From positions 62,001 to 126,000 of the forward strand of contig NZ_JBEXUX010000002.1 in NCBI RefSeq assembly GCF_040629175.1: a stretch of 64,000 bases of DNA, given 5' to 3'. Below are positions 17,401-25,161 of the stretch, one piece after another. The notes below the pieces were generated by a model that was given only the letters and a program-made list of their open reading frames with translations, did no database searches and had not been told where the DNA came from. The stretch's first letter is position 1; each line of letters opens with the position of its first letter. Origin of the DNA: Embleya sp040629175. Lineage in GTDB: Bacteria; Actinomycetota; Actinomycetes; Streptomycetales; Streptomycetaceae. The position numbers and the translations under genes were made by a program.

Positions 17401-19253
17401 CCCTGGAGCCGGCCGAACGCGAGCGCATGCTCGCCCGATTCGACGACCCGGCCGCCGCGCCCCGGCGCGTCACGATCACCGAACTCGTCGAGGCCCAGGT
17501 GGCCCGGACCCCGGACGCGATCGCCGTGGTCGCCGAGGGCGAGTCGCTGACCTACGCCGAGTTGCACGCCCGCGCCGAACGGCTCGCGGTCGAACTGGTC
17601 GGGCGCGGGGTGGGCCCGGAGACCGTGGTGGGCGTGGTCCTGTCGCGCACCGCGAACGCGGCCGTGGCCCTGTTGGGCGTGCTCCGGGCGGGCGGGGCCT
17701 ATCTGCCCGTCGACCCGGCCTTCGCCCGCAGCCGCCTGCCGCACATCCTGCCCGGCACCCGGCCGCACCTGATCCTGGCCGACGCGAGCACCCGCGACGT
17801 CGTCCCCGCCACGGACACCCCCATCCTCGTCCTGGACGACCTCGACCTGCGGGCCACCGCGTCGACCGGTGCGGCGGCCACCGCGTCGACCACCGCCCGG
17901 CCGGCGGCCGGCCCGGACAACCTCGCCTACGTCATCTACACGTCCGGCTCCACCGGCGTGCCCAAGGGCGTGAGCGTCACCCACACCACGGTCGTCAACG
18001 CCGTGGACACCCTGGTCGCGCACGCCGGCACCACGGCGGGCGGGCGGGTGCTGCTCGCCGCCTCGATCGGCTTCGACGTCGCGACCTTCGAGTTGTTCGC
18101 CGCGCTCACCACCGGTGGCAGCGTCGAGATCGTGCGCGACGTACTGGCGCTGATCGAACGCGACAGTTGGGACGTCGACGTCATCTGCTCGGTCCCGTCC
18201 GCGTTCGCCGAACTCGTCGACCAACTCGGCGACCGCATCCGGCCCACGGCACTGAACATCTCCGGCGAAGTGCTGACCCCGGCCCTGGCGGAGCGGGTGC
18301 GCACGCTCTGGCCGACGGCCCGGGTGATCAACAGCTACGGCCCCAGCGAGACCTTCTACGCCACCGGACACCTCCTGGACCCCGACGAGCGCTACGCCGG
18401 CGGGGTGCCCATCGGCCGCCCCTTCCCCGGGGTGCGGGCCTACGTGCTCGGCCCGGGCCTGACCCTGCTGCCGCCGGACACACCCGGCGAGCTCTACCTG
18501 GCCGGGGCCGGCCGCGGCTACCACCGCCGCCCCGGGATGACCGCCGAGCGCTTCGTCGCCGACCCGTACGGGCCGCCCGGCACCCGGATGTACCGCACGG
18601 GCGACCTCGCCCGGCTCACCCCCGACGGCGAGTTGCACCACCTGGGCCGGATCGACACCCAGGTCAAGATCCGCGGCTACCGCGTCGAACCCGGCGAGGT
18701 CGAAGCCGCACTGACGGCCCATCCGCGGATCGCCCAGGCCGCCGTGGTGACGCAGCGGACCGACGACACCACTCCCTACCTGGCCGCCTACCTCGTCCCC
18801 GCCCCGGGCGCGAGCGCCCCGGACCCGGACGAACTGCGCGAGCACCTGGCCGAGCGACTGCCCGACTACATGGTCCCCGCCGCCTACGTACCGCTCGACC
18901 GGCTGCCGCTGTCGCCCAACGGCAAGCTCGACCTCAAGGCGCTGCCCGCCCCCGACCTCACCCCCACCAGGCCCTTCCGGGCGCCGCGTACCGCCCGCGA
19001 ACAGGCGCTGGCCGCGTTGTTCGCCGAGGTGCTCGGCCTGGAGCGGGTCGGCATCGACGACGGCTTCTTCGAACTCGGCGGGCACTCCCTGCTCGCCACC
19101 CGGCTGATCACCCGCGCCCGCGCCGAGGTGGGCGTGGAGATACCCATCCGCCGGCTCTTCGACCTGCCCACGGTGTCCGCGCTCGCGGAGTGGACGGAGA
19201 AATCGGCTGTTCCCCTTCGCCCCGCTCTCCGCAAGATGATCGTAGAGGAGTAG
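11412..19253 (+). CDS. Two-module NRPS, C-A-T-E-C-A-T, with a TTA codon
   Basis: A 2613-residue synthetase with the same domain order as its upstream neighbour, starting 11 bases after it behind AGGAGA. Landmarks: C with H-H-I-A-A-D-G at 130; A with F-T-S-G-S-T-G at 622-628; T serine about 1020; E with H-H-L-V-V-D-G at 1204; second C with H-H-V-L-F-D-G at 1703; second A around 2176; T serine about 2559. By-eye codes are D-V-F-S-I-A-A-Y-A-K and D-V-F-C-N-S-S-Y-A-K; both share the D-V-F...Y-A-K frame of piperazate codes, the second less closely. Prediction: D-piperazate, then L-piperazate or a related residue. The leucine at residue 111 is encoded by TTA (11742-11744), the only in-frame TTA I found, so translation may depend on the bldA tRNA. 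A 15-base tandem repeat lies inside the first A domain. Confidence 0.93.
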   Translation: MIPLSFAQRRLWFLHRLEGPSATYNFPFVLRLDGPLDTAALAEAVADVVTRHESLRTLVVEDADGTPEQRVLPPEEAAVRFEVVDVAANAVDSALHEVVCEGFDLDTELPLRVTVLRIAPQEHVLVAVFHHIAADGASVAPFLRDLVSAYSARREGHAPGWQPLPVQYKDYTLWQRQLLGDEADPESIAAEQLAYWRAELAGVPQPVQLPLDRPRQTAPGHRGGHVDFEMEPELLSGIGKLAADHGATAPMVAQAVLAVLLHHLGAGNDLTIGSPIEGRADEQLDDLIGLFANTWVLRVDLSKNPSFGDLLEQVRDRALAAYDNQDVPFERLVELLGPDRTTSYQPLFQVMLAWQFVWAEFEIPGLEVTPVPAGTGTAKFDLFLNIVPGASGRAYGRLEYATELFDHTTAESLADRYVRVLRQVVADPDRRLGAVDVLTEDEHDRLDRSNETTVPAPDSTVVRLLAEQALRTPDATAVVFGQTTLSYRELHARADRLAEVLRGRGVGPDVLVAVALPRSADLVVALLGVLKAGGAYLPIDPEHPAARLDLLLGTAAPALILTDRDTASTLPNCPAPVLHLEDRRLEDRSPEAQRPEDRDRRDLVGDGPDTGLRPDHLAYVMFTSGSTGTPKGVAITHAAVVNGVRDLRRVAGIEAGSRMLAATSVNFDVSVFEIFTALGTGASVEIVRDVLELAERDRWSGSTISAVPTVFSALLDDLAGNRPGALELDVRTVILAGEALSADLVHKVHGALPEARIVNAYGQTESFYATTFTLPRRWAGTGAIPVGQPLANMRTHVLGPELAPVPPGVVGELYVTGLLARGYHRAGGATAERFVACPFGPAGARMYRTGDLARWDDDGRLKYVGRADNQTKINGIRIDPTEIETVLARHPAIGRAAVTVREDGTGNKRLVGYVAPVGVRPADVDVETGADVSMAELRRFVAERLPDYMVPAVFVLLDRLPLTATGKLDRAALPEPEFAGTGYRAPRSDAERVLAEVYADVLDAERVGVDDDFFARGGDSIRSIQVVARARTRGVLVSTREVFEQRTVARLAELVEGRGDEERVTLAELPGGGVGWAPLPPTAAHVLELGGGIGRFCMSALLTLPEGVDRAGLVATLQAVLDRHDVLRSRLDRAGSRLWMDPVGGVDAGALLREVVHGEADVRAELHAAAGRLDPDAGVMAQFVWLSADADTDADTGRLLIVLHHLVVDGVSWRILVPDLVSAWQRVRDGHTPEPAGTGTSLRRWAHALADEATDPARVAELPVWQGILAGDEPVLGSREPDRTRDVAATVDTVRVRVPADVTRTLLDTVPALFRAGVDDALLAALALALARRRGTRGGAGSSTLVRLEGHGREEHLVPGADLSGTVGWFTAMYPVRLDWAGIDVADAFAGGPAAGRAIKAVKEQLRAVPDHGMGYGLLRRLNPETAAVLAGEREPQIGFNYLGRASGGDIPEELRGLGWVPDTTHADLIAAPDADLPVLSALEINAVTAAGPEGEELTAYFGFPTGVLSRDEVRELADAWVEASTALARHAETCDAGGLTPSDAPLVTVSQAEIDAWEARFGRLAKVWPATPAQSGILFQTMLAGASFDPYHIQLVFQLSGAVDPERMRRAGQALLERHAGLRAAFVDRADGDIVQVIPETATLPWRHLDLTGADEAERAEAFERFLAQDRAAHFDADAPPLFRLALAVLDPDRPEFVLTVHHVLFDGWSTPLLMRDLLLLYAADGDPAGLPPTRDHGEFLSWLARQDRDEAARAWAAELEGVEAPTLLAPDAGDADDGARGLVDIPLPLDQARELGRRAAELGITANTLVQGAWALLLGELTGRRDVVFGTTVSGRPPAVTGVESMVGMFINTVPVRVAYAPGDTVAEVLTRLQSRQAGLVEQHYHGLAEIQQAVGLQPLFDTLFVFESYPIDRKGLSAATDAADGIAFTDFRPSAGNHYPLCLLAAADPDLQLTIQYAPAVFDRETVRTYAARLARVLRQLAADPGLKVAQVDTLEPAERERMLARFDDPAAAPRRVTITELVEAQVARTPDAIAVVAEGESLTYAELHARAERLAVELVGRGVGPETVVGVVLSRTANAAVALLGVLRAGGAYLPVDPAFARSRLPHILPGTRPHLILADASTRDVVPATDTPILVLDDLDLRATASTGAAATASTTARPAAGPDNLAYVIYTSGSTGVPKGVSVTHTTVVNAVDTLVAHAGTTAGGRVLLAASIGFDVATFELFAALTTGGSVEIVRDVLALIERDSWDVDVICSVPSAFAELVDQLGDRIRPTALNISGEVLTPALAERVRTLWPTARVINSYGPSETFYATGHLLDPDERYAGGVPIGRPFPGVRAYVLGPGLTLLPPDTPGELYLAGAGRGYHRRPGMTAERFVADPYGPPGTRMYRTGDLARLTPDGELHHLGRIDTQVKIRGYRVEPGEVEAALTAHPRIAQAAVVTQRTDDTTPYLAAYLVPAPGASAPDPDELREHLAERLPDYMVPAAYVPLDRLPLSPNGKLDLKALPAPDLTPTRPFRAPRTAREQALAALFAEVLGLERVGIDDGFFELGGHSLLATRLITRARAEVGVEIPIRRLFDLPTVSALAEWTEKSAVPLRPALRKMIVEE
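13149..13208 (+). repeat. In-frame 15-base tandem repeat, four units
   Basis: Four consecutive 15-base units of the type CTCGAAGACCGGCGC run through the first adenylation domain of the second NRPS, about 22 codons before the T-S-G-S-T-G core. They encode four variants of a charged pentapeptide (L-E-D-R-R, L-E-D-R-S, P-E-A-Q-R, P-E-D-R-D). The frame is kept, so the repeat lengthens a surface loop without breaking the enzyme. Slippage could change the copy number. Confidence 0.8.
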
Positions 19254-19258
19254 AACCA

Positions 19259-22200
19259 GTGATTCCGCTTTCGTTCGCACAGCGCCGCATGTGGCTGACG
19301 CACCAACTGGAGGGTGGGGCGGAGACCTACAACATCTCCCCGGCGTTCCGGCTGACCGGGCCGCTGGACCGGGACGCCCTGGTCGCGGCGATCCGTGATG
19401 TCGTCGAGCGGCACGAGATCCTGCGCACCACGTACGTCACGGACGACGACGGCGAGCCGCACCCGCGGATCCTGCCGGCGGCGCAGGCGCAGGTGCAGGT
19501 TCCGGTCGTCGACGTGGCGCCCGACGCGCTGTCCGGCGCGGTCGACGACTTCATCGCGCACCGGTTCGACCTCTCCGCCGAACTCCCGTTGCGCGCCGCC
19601 TTGTTCCGCTGCTCCGCCGAGGAACACGTGCTGGTCCTGCTGGTTCACCACATCGCCTCGGACGGCGCCTCGGGCGCGCCGATGGCCCGGGATCTCACCA
19701 CTGCCTACACCGCCCGCCGGCAGGGCCTGGCGCCGGCGTGGGAGCCGCTGCCCGTGCAGTACAAGGACTACGCGGTATGGCAGCGCGAGTTGCTCGGCGA
19801 CGTGGCCGACCCGGGCAGTCTGGCCGCGGCACAGGCCGAGTACTGGCGCGCGGAGTTGGCCGAGGTGCCGCAGCCGCTGAACCTGCCGCTGGACCGGCCG
19901 CGCCCCGCGGAACGAAACCTGCAGGGCGACGCGGTCGACCTCGTGGTGGAACCGGAGGTGGCGACCGGCCTGCAGAAGCTGGCCGACGAGCGCGGGATGA
20001 CCATGTCGATGGTCCTGCAGGCCGCGCTGGGCGTGCTGCTCGGCAAGCTCGGCGGCGGCGAGGACGTCACGATCGGCGGTCCGATCGCCGGGCGGACCGA
20101 CGAGGCGCTGGCCGACCTGGTCGGCTTCTTCGTCAACACCCAGGTGTTGCGGGTGGACCTGTCCGGCAACCCGTCGTTCGTCGATCTGCTCGGCCGGGTG
20201 CGGGAGAAGGCGCTGACCGCCTACGAGCACCAGGACGTGCCGTTCGAGACGCTGGTCGAATTGATCAACCCCGACCGCTCCACGGCCTACCAGCCGCTGT
20301 TCCAGGTGATGCTCGCCTGGCAGAACTTCGAGAAGCAGGAATTTGAACTCCCGGGCCTCAAGGTCGAGTTCGAGCAGTACCTCACCCAGACCTCGCTGGC
20401 CGACCTGCTGATGTTCTTCAGCATGGACGAAACGGGCGCGCTGCGCGGCGACCTCCAGTACGCGACCCAGATCTTCGACCGGAACACGGCCGAGGCCATC
20501 GCCGCCCGATTCGCCCGCGTGCTGGAGCAGTTGGTTGCGGACCCGCAGGCCCCCATCGGCGCCGTCGAGGTGTTGTCGGCGGACGAGCGGGACTGGCTGG
20601 TGCGCGGGGTCAACGACACCGCGCACACGGTGAGCGAGTTCACCCTGCCGGGCGCGTTCGAGGCGCAGGTGGCGCGCGCCCCCGAGCGCGTCGCGGTGAT
20701 CGGCGAAGACGAGACGCTGACCTACGCCGAGTTCAACCGACGGGCCAATCGACTGGCCCACTGGCTGATCGAACAGGGCGCGGGCCCCGAGCAGTTGGTC
20801 GCCGTACGGATCCCACGCTCGGTGGATCTGATGGTGGCCATCTACGCCGCCCTCAAGGCGGGCGCCGGCTACCTGCCGATCGACACCGAGCTGCCCGAGG
20901 ACCGGGTGCGGCTGATGCTCGACGGCGCCGAGCCGCTGCTGGTGCTGGACGAGGCGCTCGCGGACGTGTCCGCCTACCCGGAGACGAACCCGGAGCGCGC
21001 CCTGTCGCCGGACAACGCCGCGTACGTCATCTACACCTCCGGATCCACCGGCGGCCCCAAGGGCGTGCAGGTGACCCACCGGTCGATCATGAACCGGCTC
21101 GAATGGGGCCTGGCGCACTTCGACGTCACCGCGGAGGACCGGGGGCTGCTCAGCTCATCGGCGAGCTTCGACGCGTCCATGCCGGAGCTGTTCGCGCCGC
21201 TGCAGATCGGCGCGGCCGTGGTGATCACCCGTCCGGACGGACCCCGGGATCCGGCCTACCTGGCCGACTTGATCCGGCGCGAGCGGGTGACCAGCGCGTT
21301 CTTCGTCCCCTCCCTGGCGGGGGCGTTCGTCGCCGAACCCGCGGCCAAGGAGTGCACGAGCCTGCGCTGGCTGGAGATCGCGGCCGAGGTGTTCCCGGCC
21401 CCGCTCGCCAACACGATCGCCGACCTGCTGCCCGACTGCGCCGTGCACAACCTCTACGGCCCCACCGAGGCCACGGTGGAGGTCACCTCGTGGCAACACG
21501 TGCCGGGCGCGGACCGGGTGCCGATCGGCGCACCGATCTGGAACACCCGGGTATACGTGCTGGACACGGCGCTGCGCCCGGTCGCCCCCGGGGTGGCCGG
21601 CGAGTTGTACGTGACCGGCGCCGGCCTGTCCCGGGGCTACCTCGGACAGACCGCGCTGACCGCCGAGCGGTTCGTGGCCTGCCCGTTCGGCGAGCCCGGC
21701 GCGCGGATGTACCGCACCGGGGACCTGGTGCGGTGGAACAAGGACGGTCGGGTCGAATACATCGGGCGGTCCGACTTCCAGGTGAAGATCCGCGGCTTCC
21801 GGATCGAACTGCCCGAGATCGAGCAGGCGTTGACCGGGCACCCCGCGCTGGCCCAGGCGGCGGTCGTGGTGCGCGAGGACCAGAAGGGCGACAAGCGCCT
21901 GGTGGCGTACGTGGTGCCCGACCCCAAGGCCGCGGTGGACGACGCCGACGCGCAGGTGGACGAATGGCGCCAGGTCTGCGACGCGGGATACGCCGGTTCG
22001 GCCGGCGAGGAATGGGGCGAGGACTTCCGCCTGTGGAACTCCGGCTACACCGGCGAACCGCTGCCGCTGGATCAGATGCGGGAGTGGCGGGACGCGGCGG
22101 TGGACCGGGTGTTGCGGTTCGCGCCGCGGCGGGTGCTGGAGATCGGCGCGGGTTCGGGCCTGCTCCTCGCGAAGATCGTCGGCGAGGTCGAGGAATACTG

Positions 22201-24289
22201 GGCCACCGACATCTCGCCGACGGTGGTGGACCGGGTCCGCGCACAGGCGGAGCAGGCCGGGCACGGGGAACGACTGCGGCTGAGCGTGCAACCGGCCGAC
22301 GACGTCCGCGGACTGCCCCGAGGCACATTCGACACCGTGCTGCTCAACTCGGTGGTGCAGTACTTCCCGAGCGTCGACTACCTGGACCGGGTGCTGCGCC
22401 AGGCGCTGGAACTGCTCGCGCCGGGCGGCCGGGTGATCGTGGGCGACGTCCGCAACGCCGCGACTCTGCGCCTGCTGCTGACCGCGGTGCGGCGTACGGC
22501 GCAGCCGAACGCCTCGCGTGAGGACGTGCGCGAGGCGGTCGAGCAGGCGCTGCTCGCCGAACGCGAACTGGTGGTCGCCCCCGAGTGGTTCGCCGACTGG
22601 GCGGCGGAGCACGGGGTCGGCGTCGACATCCGGCTGAAGCCGGGCCGGGCGCACAACGAACTCACCCGGCACCGCTACGAGATCGTCCTGCACAAGGAAC
22701 CGGCGGACGTGCTCGACCTGTCCGCCGTCCCGGCGCTGCCGTGGGGTCGGGAGGTGTCCGACCTGGCCGGGCTGGGCGCGTGTGTGGACCGGGCGGGCGG
22801 CGCTCCGGTGCGGGTGTCCGGGATACCCAACGCGCGGCTGATGGCGGAGGCCACCGCCGCGTCGGCCACCGGGGTGCTGGGCACGGCCACCGCCTCGCGC
22901 CGGCCGGTCGACCCGGAGGACCTCGCCGCCTGGGCCCGCCGGCGGGGCGGGGAGGCGGTGCTCACCTGGTCCGGCGACGCGGTGCACAACTTCGACGCGA
23001 TCCTGCTGTCCGAACCGCAAGGCGAACAGCGCTCCCTCGCAGCCGGGTTCGTGCCCGGCGCGGCTTCGGGGCGGAACAAGGCGAACGCTCCCGCCCTGGG
23101 CAAGTCGATCGCCCCCCTGCTGGCCGGGCTGCCCGAGTATCTGCGTGGCCGGTTGCCGGACTATATGGTCCCGGCCGTGCTGGTGCCGCTTGCCGAGCTT
23201 CCGTTGACCGCGGGCGGCAAGCTCGACCGGCGCGCGCTGCCGTCCGAGCACACCACCACGGTGAGCAGCGGCGGGCCGCGCAACTCCCATGAGGAAAAGC
23301 TGTGTTCCTTCTTCACCGAGTTGCTCGGCCTGGAGACGGTCGGCATCGACGACGACTTCTTCCGACTGGGCGGGCACTCGCTCCTGGCCACCCGGCTCTG
23401 TGCTCGGATCCGCAAGCAGTTCGGCGTCGATCTGCCGCTCAGGACGATCATCCAGTACCCCACGGTGGCCGAGCTGGGCGCGCTGGTGCTCGTCGGCGGA
23501 ATCCCCGAGGACTACGTCGACGACTCGTTCGACGTGGTGCTGCCGCTGAACCGGGACCCCGGTACCGGCAAGCCGCCGGTGTGGTTCTTCCACGGCGGGG
23601 GCGGCGTCGGCTGGGCGTTCTTCACCTTCGCGCCCTACCTGGACCGGCCGGCCTACTCCCTCCAGTCCCGCGGCTCCAACGGCACGGACGAACTGGCGGG
23701 TTCGATCGAGGAGATGGTCGAGGACTACCTCGCCCAGATCCTGCGGATCCAACCCGAGGGGCCCTATCACCTGGTCGGCTGGTCCTTCGGCGGCCCGATC
23801 GCGCACGCCGTCGCGGCGTCGCTGGACAAGCTGGGTCGCGAGGTCGCCTTCGTCGCCGTGCTGGACTCCCAACCGGCGAACTCCGCCCCGGGGAACGGCT
23901 TCCGGCAGGTGCGCGACAAGGGGAAGGTGATGTACCGGGCCGATGTCGAGGAAGTCTTCGGCCAGTTCATGAACACCGAGAACCTGGACAACTTCCTGGA
24001 GAACATGTCGCGGGTGGGCGCCAACAACCTGAAGACGATGGGTGTCTTCGAATCCCCGGTCTACCGCGGTGACGTGCTGTACTTCAACGCGAAGTTGGAC
24101 AAGGAGGAGGGCTTCTCGTACGGGCCCGACTGGCGGCCGCACGTCCTGGGCGCGATCGAATCGCACGACGTGGACGCCACGCACCACGACCTGCACATGC
24201 CCAAGCCCGCGGGTCAGATCATGAAGGTCATCGTCGCCAAGCTGGCGGAGCTGGACGTGGTGGGCAGGGCCGGGTACTCGAATGCGTGA
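19259..24289 (+). CDS. Terminal NRPS module, C-A(N-methyltransferase)-T-TE
   Basis: A 1676-residue last module. C domain with H-H-I-A-S-D-G at about 130; A domain with Y-T-S-G-S-T-G at about 592; an N-methyltransferase domain inserted late in the A domain, with the SAM loop L-E-I-G-A-G-S-G at about 960-967; T domain serine about 1374 in G-G-H-S; thioesterase with G-W-S-F-G-G, serine about 1509. The by-eye A code is D-A-P-F-E-A-L-V-E-K, which I cannot assign. It should add one N-methylated amino acid, and the TE should then release the chain, most likely as a macrolactone onto the hydroxyl of the first residue. The start is GTG at 19259 behind AGAGGAG, five bases after the previous stop; the open frame further upstream is a shadow of the preceding NRPS. 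Confidence 0.93.
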   Translation: MIPLSFAQRRMWLTHQLEGGAETYNISPAFRLTGPLDRDALVAAIRDVVERHEILRTTYVTDDDGEPHPRILPAAQAQVQVPVVDVAPDALSGAVDDFIAHRFDLSAELPLRAALFRCSAEEHVLVLLVHHIASDGASGAPMARDLTTAYTARRQGLAPAWEPLPVQYKDYAVWQRELLGDVADPGSLAAAQAEYWRAELAEVPQPLNLPLDRPRPAERNLQGDAVDLVVEPEVATGLQKLADERGMTMSMVLQAALGVLLGKLGGGEDVTIGGPIAGRTDEALADLVGFFVNTQVLRVDLSGNPSFVDLLGRVREKALTAYEHQDVPFETLVELINPDRSTAYQPLFQVMLAWQNFEKQEFELPGLKVEFEQYLTQTSLADLLMFFSMDETGALRGDLQYATQIFDRNTAEAIAARFARVLEQLVADPQAPIGAVEVLSADERDWLVRGVNDTAHTVSEFTLPGAFEAQVARAPERVAVIGEDETLTYAEFNRRANRLAHWLIEQGAGPEQLVAVRIPRSVDLMVAIYAALKAGAGYLPIDTELPEDRVRLMLDGAEPLLVLDEALADVSAYPETNPERALSPDNAAYVIYTSGSTGGPKGVQVTHRSIMNRLEWGLAHFDVTAEDRGLLSSSASFDASMPELFAPLQIGAAVVITRPDGPRDPAYLADLIRRERVTSAFFVPSLAGAFVAEPAAKECTSLRWLEIAAEVFPAPLANTIADLLPDCAVHNLYGPTEATVEVTSWQHVPGADRVPIGAPIWNTRVYVLDTALRPVAPGVAGELYVTGAGLSRGYLGQTALTAERFVACPFGEPGARMYRTGDLVRWNKDGRVEYIGRSDFQVKIRGFRIELPEIEQALTGHPALAQAAVVVREDQKGDKRLVAYVVPDPKAAVDDADAQVDEWRQVCDAGYAGSAGEEWGEDFRLWNSGYTGEPLPLDQMREWRDAAVDRVLRFAPRRVLEIGAGSGLLLAKIVGEVEEYWATDISPTVVDRVRAQAEQAGHGERLRLSVQPADDVRGLPRGTFDTVLLNSVVQYFPSVDYLDRVLRQALELLAPGGRVIVGDVRNAATLRLLLTAVRRTAQPNASREDVREAVEQALLAERELVVAPEWFADWAAEHGVGVDIRLKPGRAHNELTRHRYEIVLHKEPADVLDLSAVPALPWGREVSDLAGLGACVDRAGGAPVRVSGIPNARLMAEATAASATGVLGTATASRRPVDPEDLAAWARRRGGEAVLTWSGDAVHNFDAILLSEPQGEQRSLAAGFVPGAASGRNKANAPALGKSIAPLLAGLPEYLRGRLPDYMVPAVLVPLAELPLTAGGKLDRRALPSEHTTTVSSGGPRNSHEEKLCSFFTELLGLETVGIDDDFFRLGGHSLLATRLCARIRKQFGVDLPLRTIIQYPTVAELGALVLVGGIPEDYVDDSFDVVLPLNRDPGTGKPPVWFFHGGGGVGWAFFTFAPYLDRPAYSLQSRGSNGTDELAGSIEEMVEDYLAQILRIQPEGPYHLVGWSFGGPIAHAVAASLDKLGREVAFVAVLDSQPANSAPGNGFRQVRDKGKVMYRADVEEVFGQFMNTENLDNFLENMSRVGANNLKTMGVFESPVYRGDVLYFNAKLDKEEGFSYGPDWRPHVLGAIESHDVDATHHDLHMPKPAGQIMKVIVAKLAELDVVGRAGYSNA

Positions 24290-24304
24290 TTGGGGTTGGT
24301 CGGG

Positions 24305-25042
24305 GTGACACAGGCGGACAAGTCCGGACCCGACCGCGACCGGAGCGCGCTGCTGTGCGTGCCGTTCGCGGGAGCGGGACCGTCGTTCTTCCATCCGTGG
24401 CGCGAGTTGTCCGGCGACCGGTGGCGGGTGCTCTCGGTCGAGTTGCCCGGTCGGGAGCGGCGGATTCTGGAGACGCCGTACCGCAATGTCGTCGAAGCGG
24501 CCCGCAAATCGGTCGACGGCGTCATCGCGGACCTCGGCGAAGGGGGCCGGCCCGTGGTGCTGTTCGGGCACAGTCTGGGCGCGGTGCTCGCCTACGAGTT
24601 GGTGCATCTGCTCGACGCCCGCGGAGTGCGGGTCGAGCGGCTCGTCGTCAGTGGTTCGCCGGGGCCGTGGACGCAGCGGGAGCGGCGGGCGACCGGCCTT
24701 CCGGACGAGGAGTTCCTGGCCCGGGTCGAGGAGTTCGCGGGGTTTCGGCACGAGGCTCTGGATCACCCGGAGATGCGGGAACTGATCCTCCCCGTGCTCC
24801 AGGCCGACTGCGAGATGCACGAGAACTACCTGCCCAGCACGGACGAGCCGGTGTCGGTGCCGATCTGCTCGATTCGGGGCGGCTCCGACGGCCTGGTGAG
24901 CGCGGACCAGGCGCAGGAGTGGCGGAAGGCGACCACCGGGGAGTTCGAGTACGCGGAGTTCCCGGGCGATCACATGTACCTGGTCGACCGGGGCCGGGAG
25001 GTGCTGGATCTGATCGAGGCGCAATCCCGCCGCGATCGTTAG
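24305..25042 (+). CDS. Type II thioesterase
   Basis: An alpha/beta hydrolase of about 245 residues of the editing thioesterase family. It removes mis-acylated or stalled groups from carrier domains. The nucleophile is the serine of G-H-S-L-G (about S90), and the catalytic histidine lies in F-P-G-D-H-M-Y-L (about H223), so the triad looks complete. The start is uncertain: GTG at 24305 gives a normal length, and TTG at 24290, right after the NRPS stop, adds five residues. It is translationally close to the last NRPS and probably shares its transcript, ending at the strong stem-loop that follows. Confidence 0.88.
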   Translation: MTQADKSGPDRDRSALLCVPFAGAGPSFFHPWRELSGDRWRVLSVELPGRERRILETPYRNVVEAARKSVDGVIADLGEGGRPVVLFGHSLGAVLAYELVHLLDARGVRVERLVVSGSPGPWTQRERRATGLPDEEFLARVEEFAGFRHEALDHPEMRELILPVLQADCEMHENYLPSTDEPVSVPICSIRGGSDGLVSADQAQEWRKATTGEFEYAEFPGDHMYLVDRGREVLDLIEAQSRRDR

Positions 25043-25060
25043 CGGTGTCCCGGGCGCGTT

Positions 25061-25107
25061 CGCTCCGGCAGGTCGTCCCCGTTCATCGGGGAGGGTGTGC
25101 CGGAGCG
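25061..25107 (+). terminator. Nested stem-loop after the NRPS/thioesterase operon
   Basis: A perfect 10-base outer stem, CGCTCCGGCA (25061-25070) with TGCCGGAGCG (25098-25107), encloses an inner 5-base hairpin CCCCG-TTCAT-CGGGG (25077-25091). It starts 19 bases after the thioesterase stop and ends just before the heptamer repeats of the exporter promoter. There is no U-tract, which is common for actinomycete terminators. An attenuator role is the alternative. Confidence 0.6.
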
Positions 25108-25109
25108 CC

Positions 25110-25138
25110 GTGTCAGGGGCGTGACAGACCGGTGTCAG
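25110..25138 (+). promoter_or_regulatory. Three SARP-like heptamer direct repeats
   Basis: GTGTCAG (25110-25116), GTGACAG (25121-25127) and GTGTCAG (25132-25138) repeat with an exact 11-base period, differing at one base in the middle copy. Heptamers with 4-base spacers are the classical binding sites of SARP activators. They lie 23 bases before the start codon of the exporter ATPase, and a SARP regulator is encoded convergently just downstream. I see no good -10 at the usual distance after the last heptamer, so the promoter itself is not confirmed. Confidence 0.6.
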
Positions 25139-25161
25139 GCTCGGCGGCCACGGTGGGGGGC

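Noticed and set aside
24286..25161. Upstream extension of the exporter ATPase frame.
   Set aside because: It overlaps the thioesterase in another frame, has no recognisable domain, and would run through the stem-loop and heptamers.
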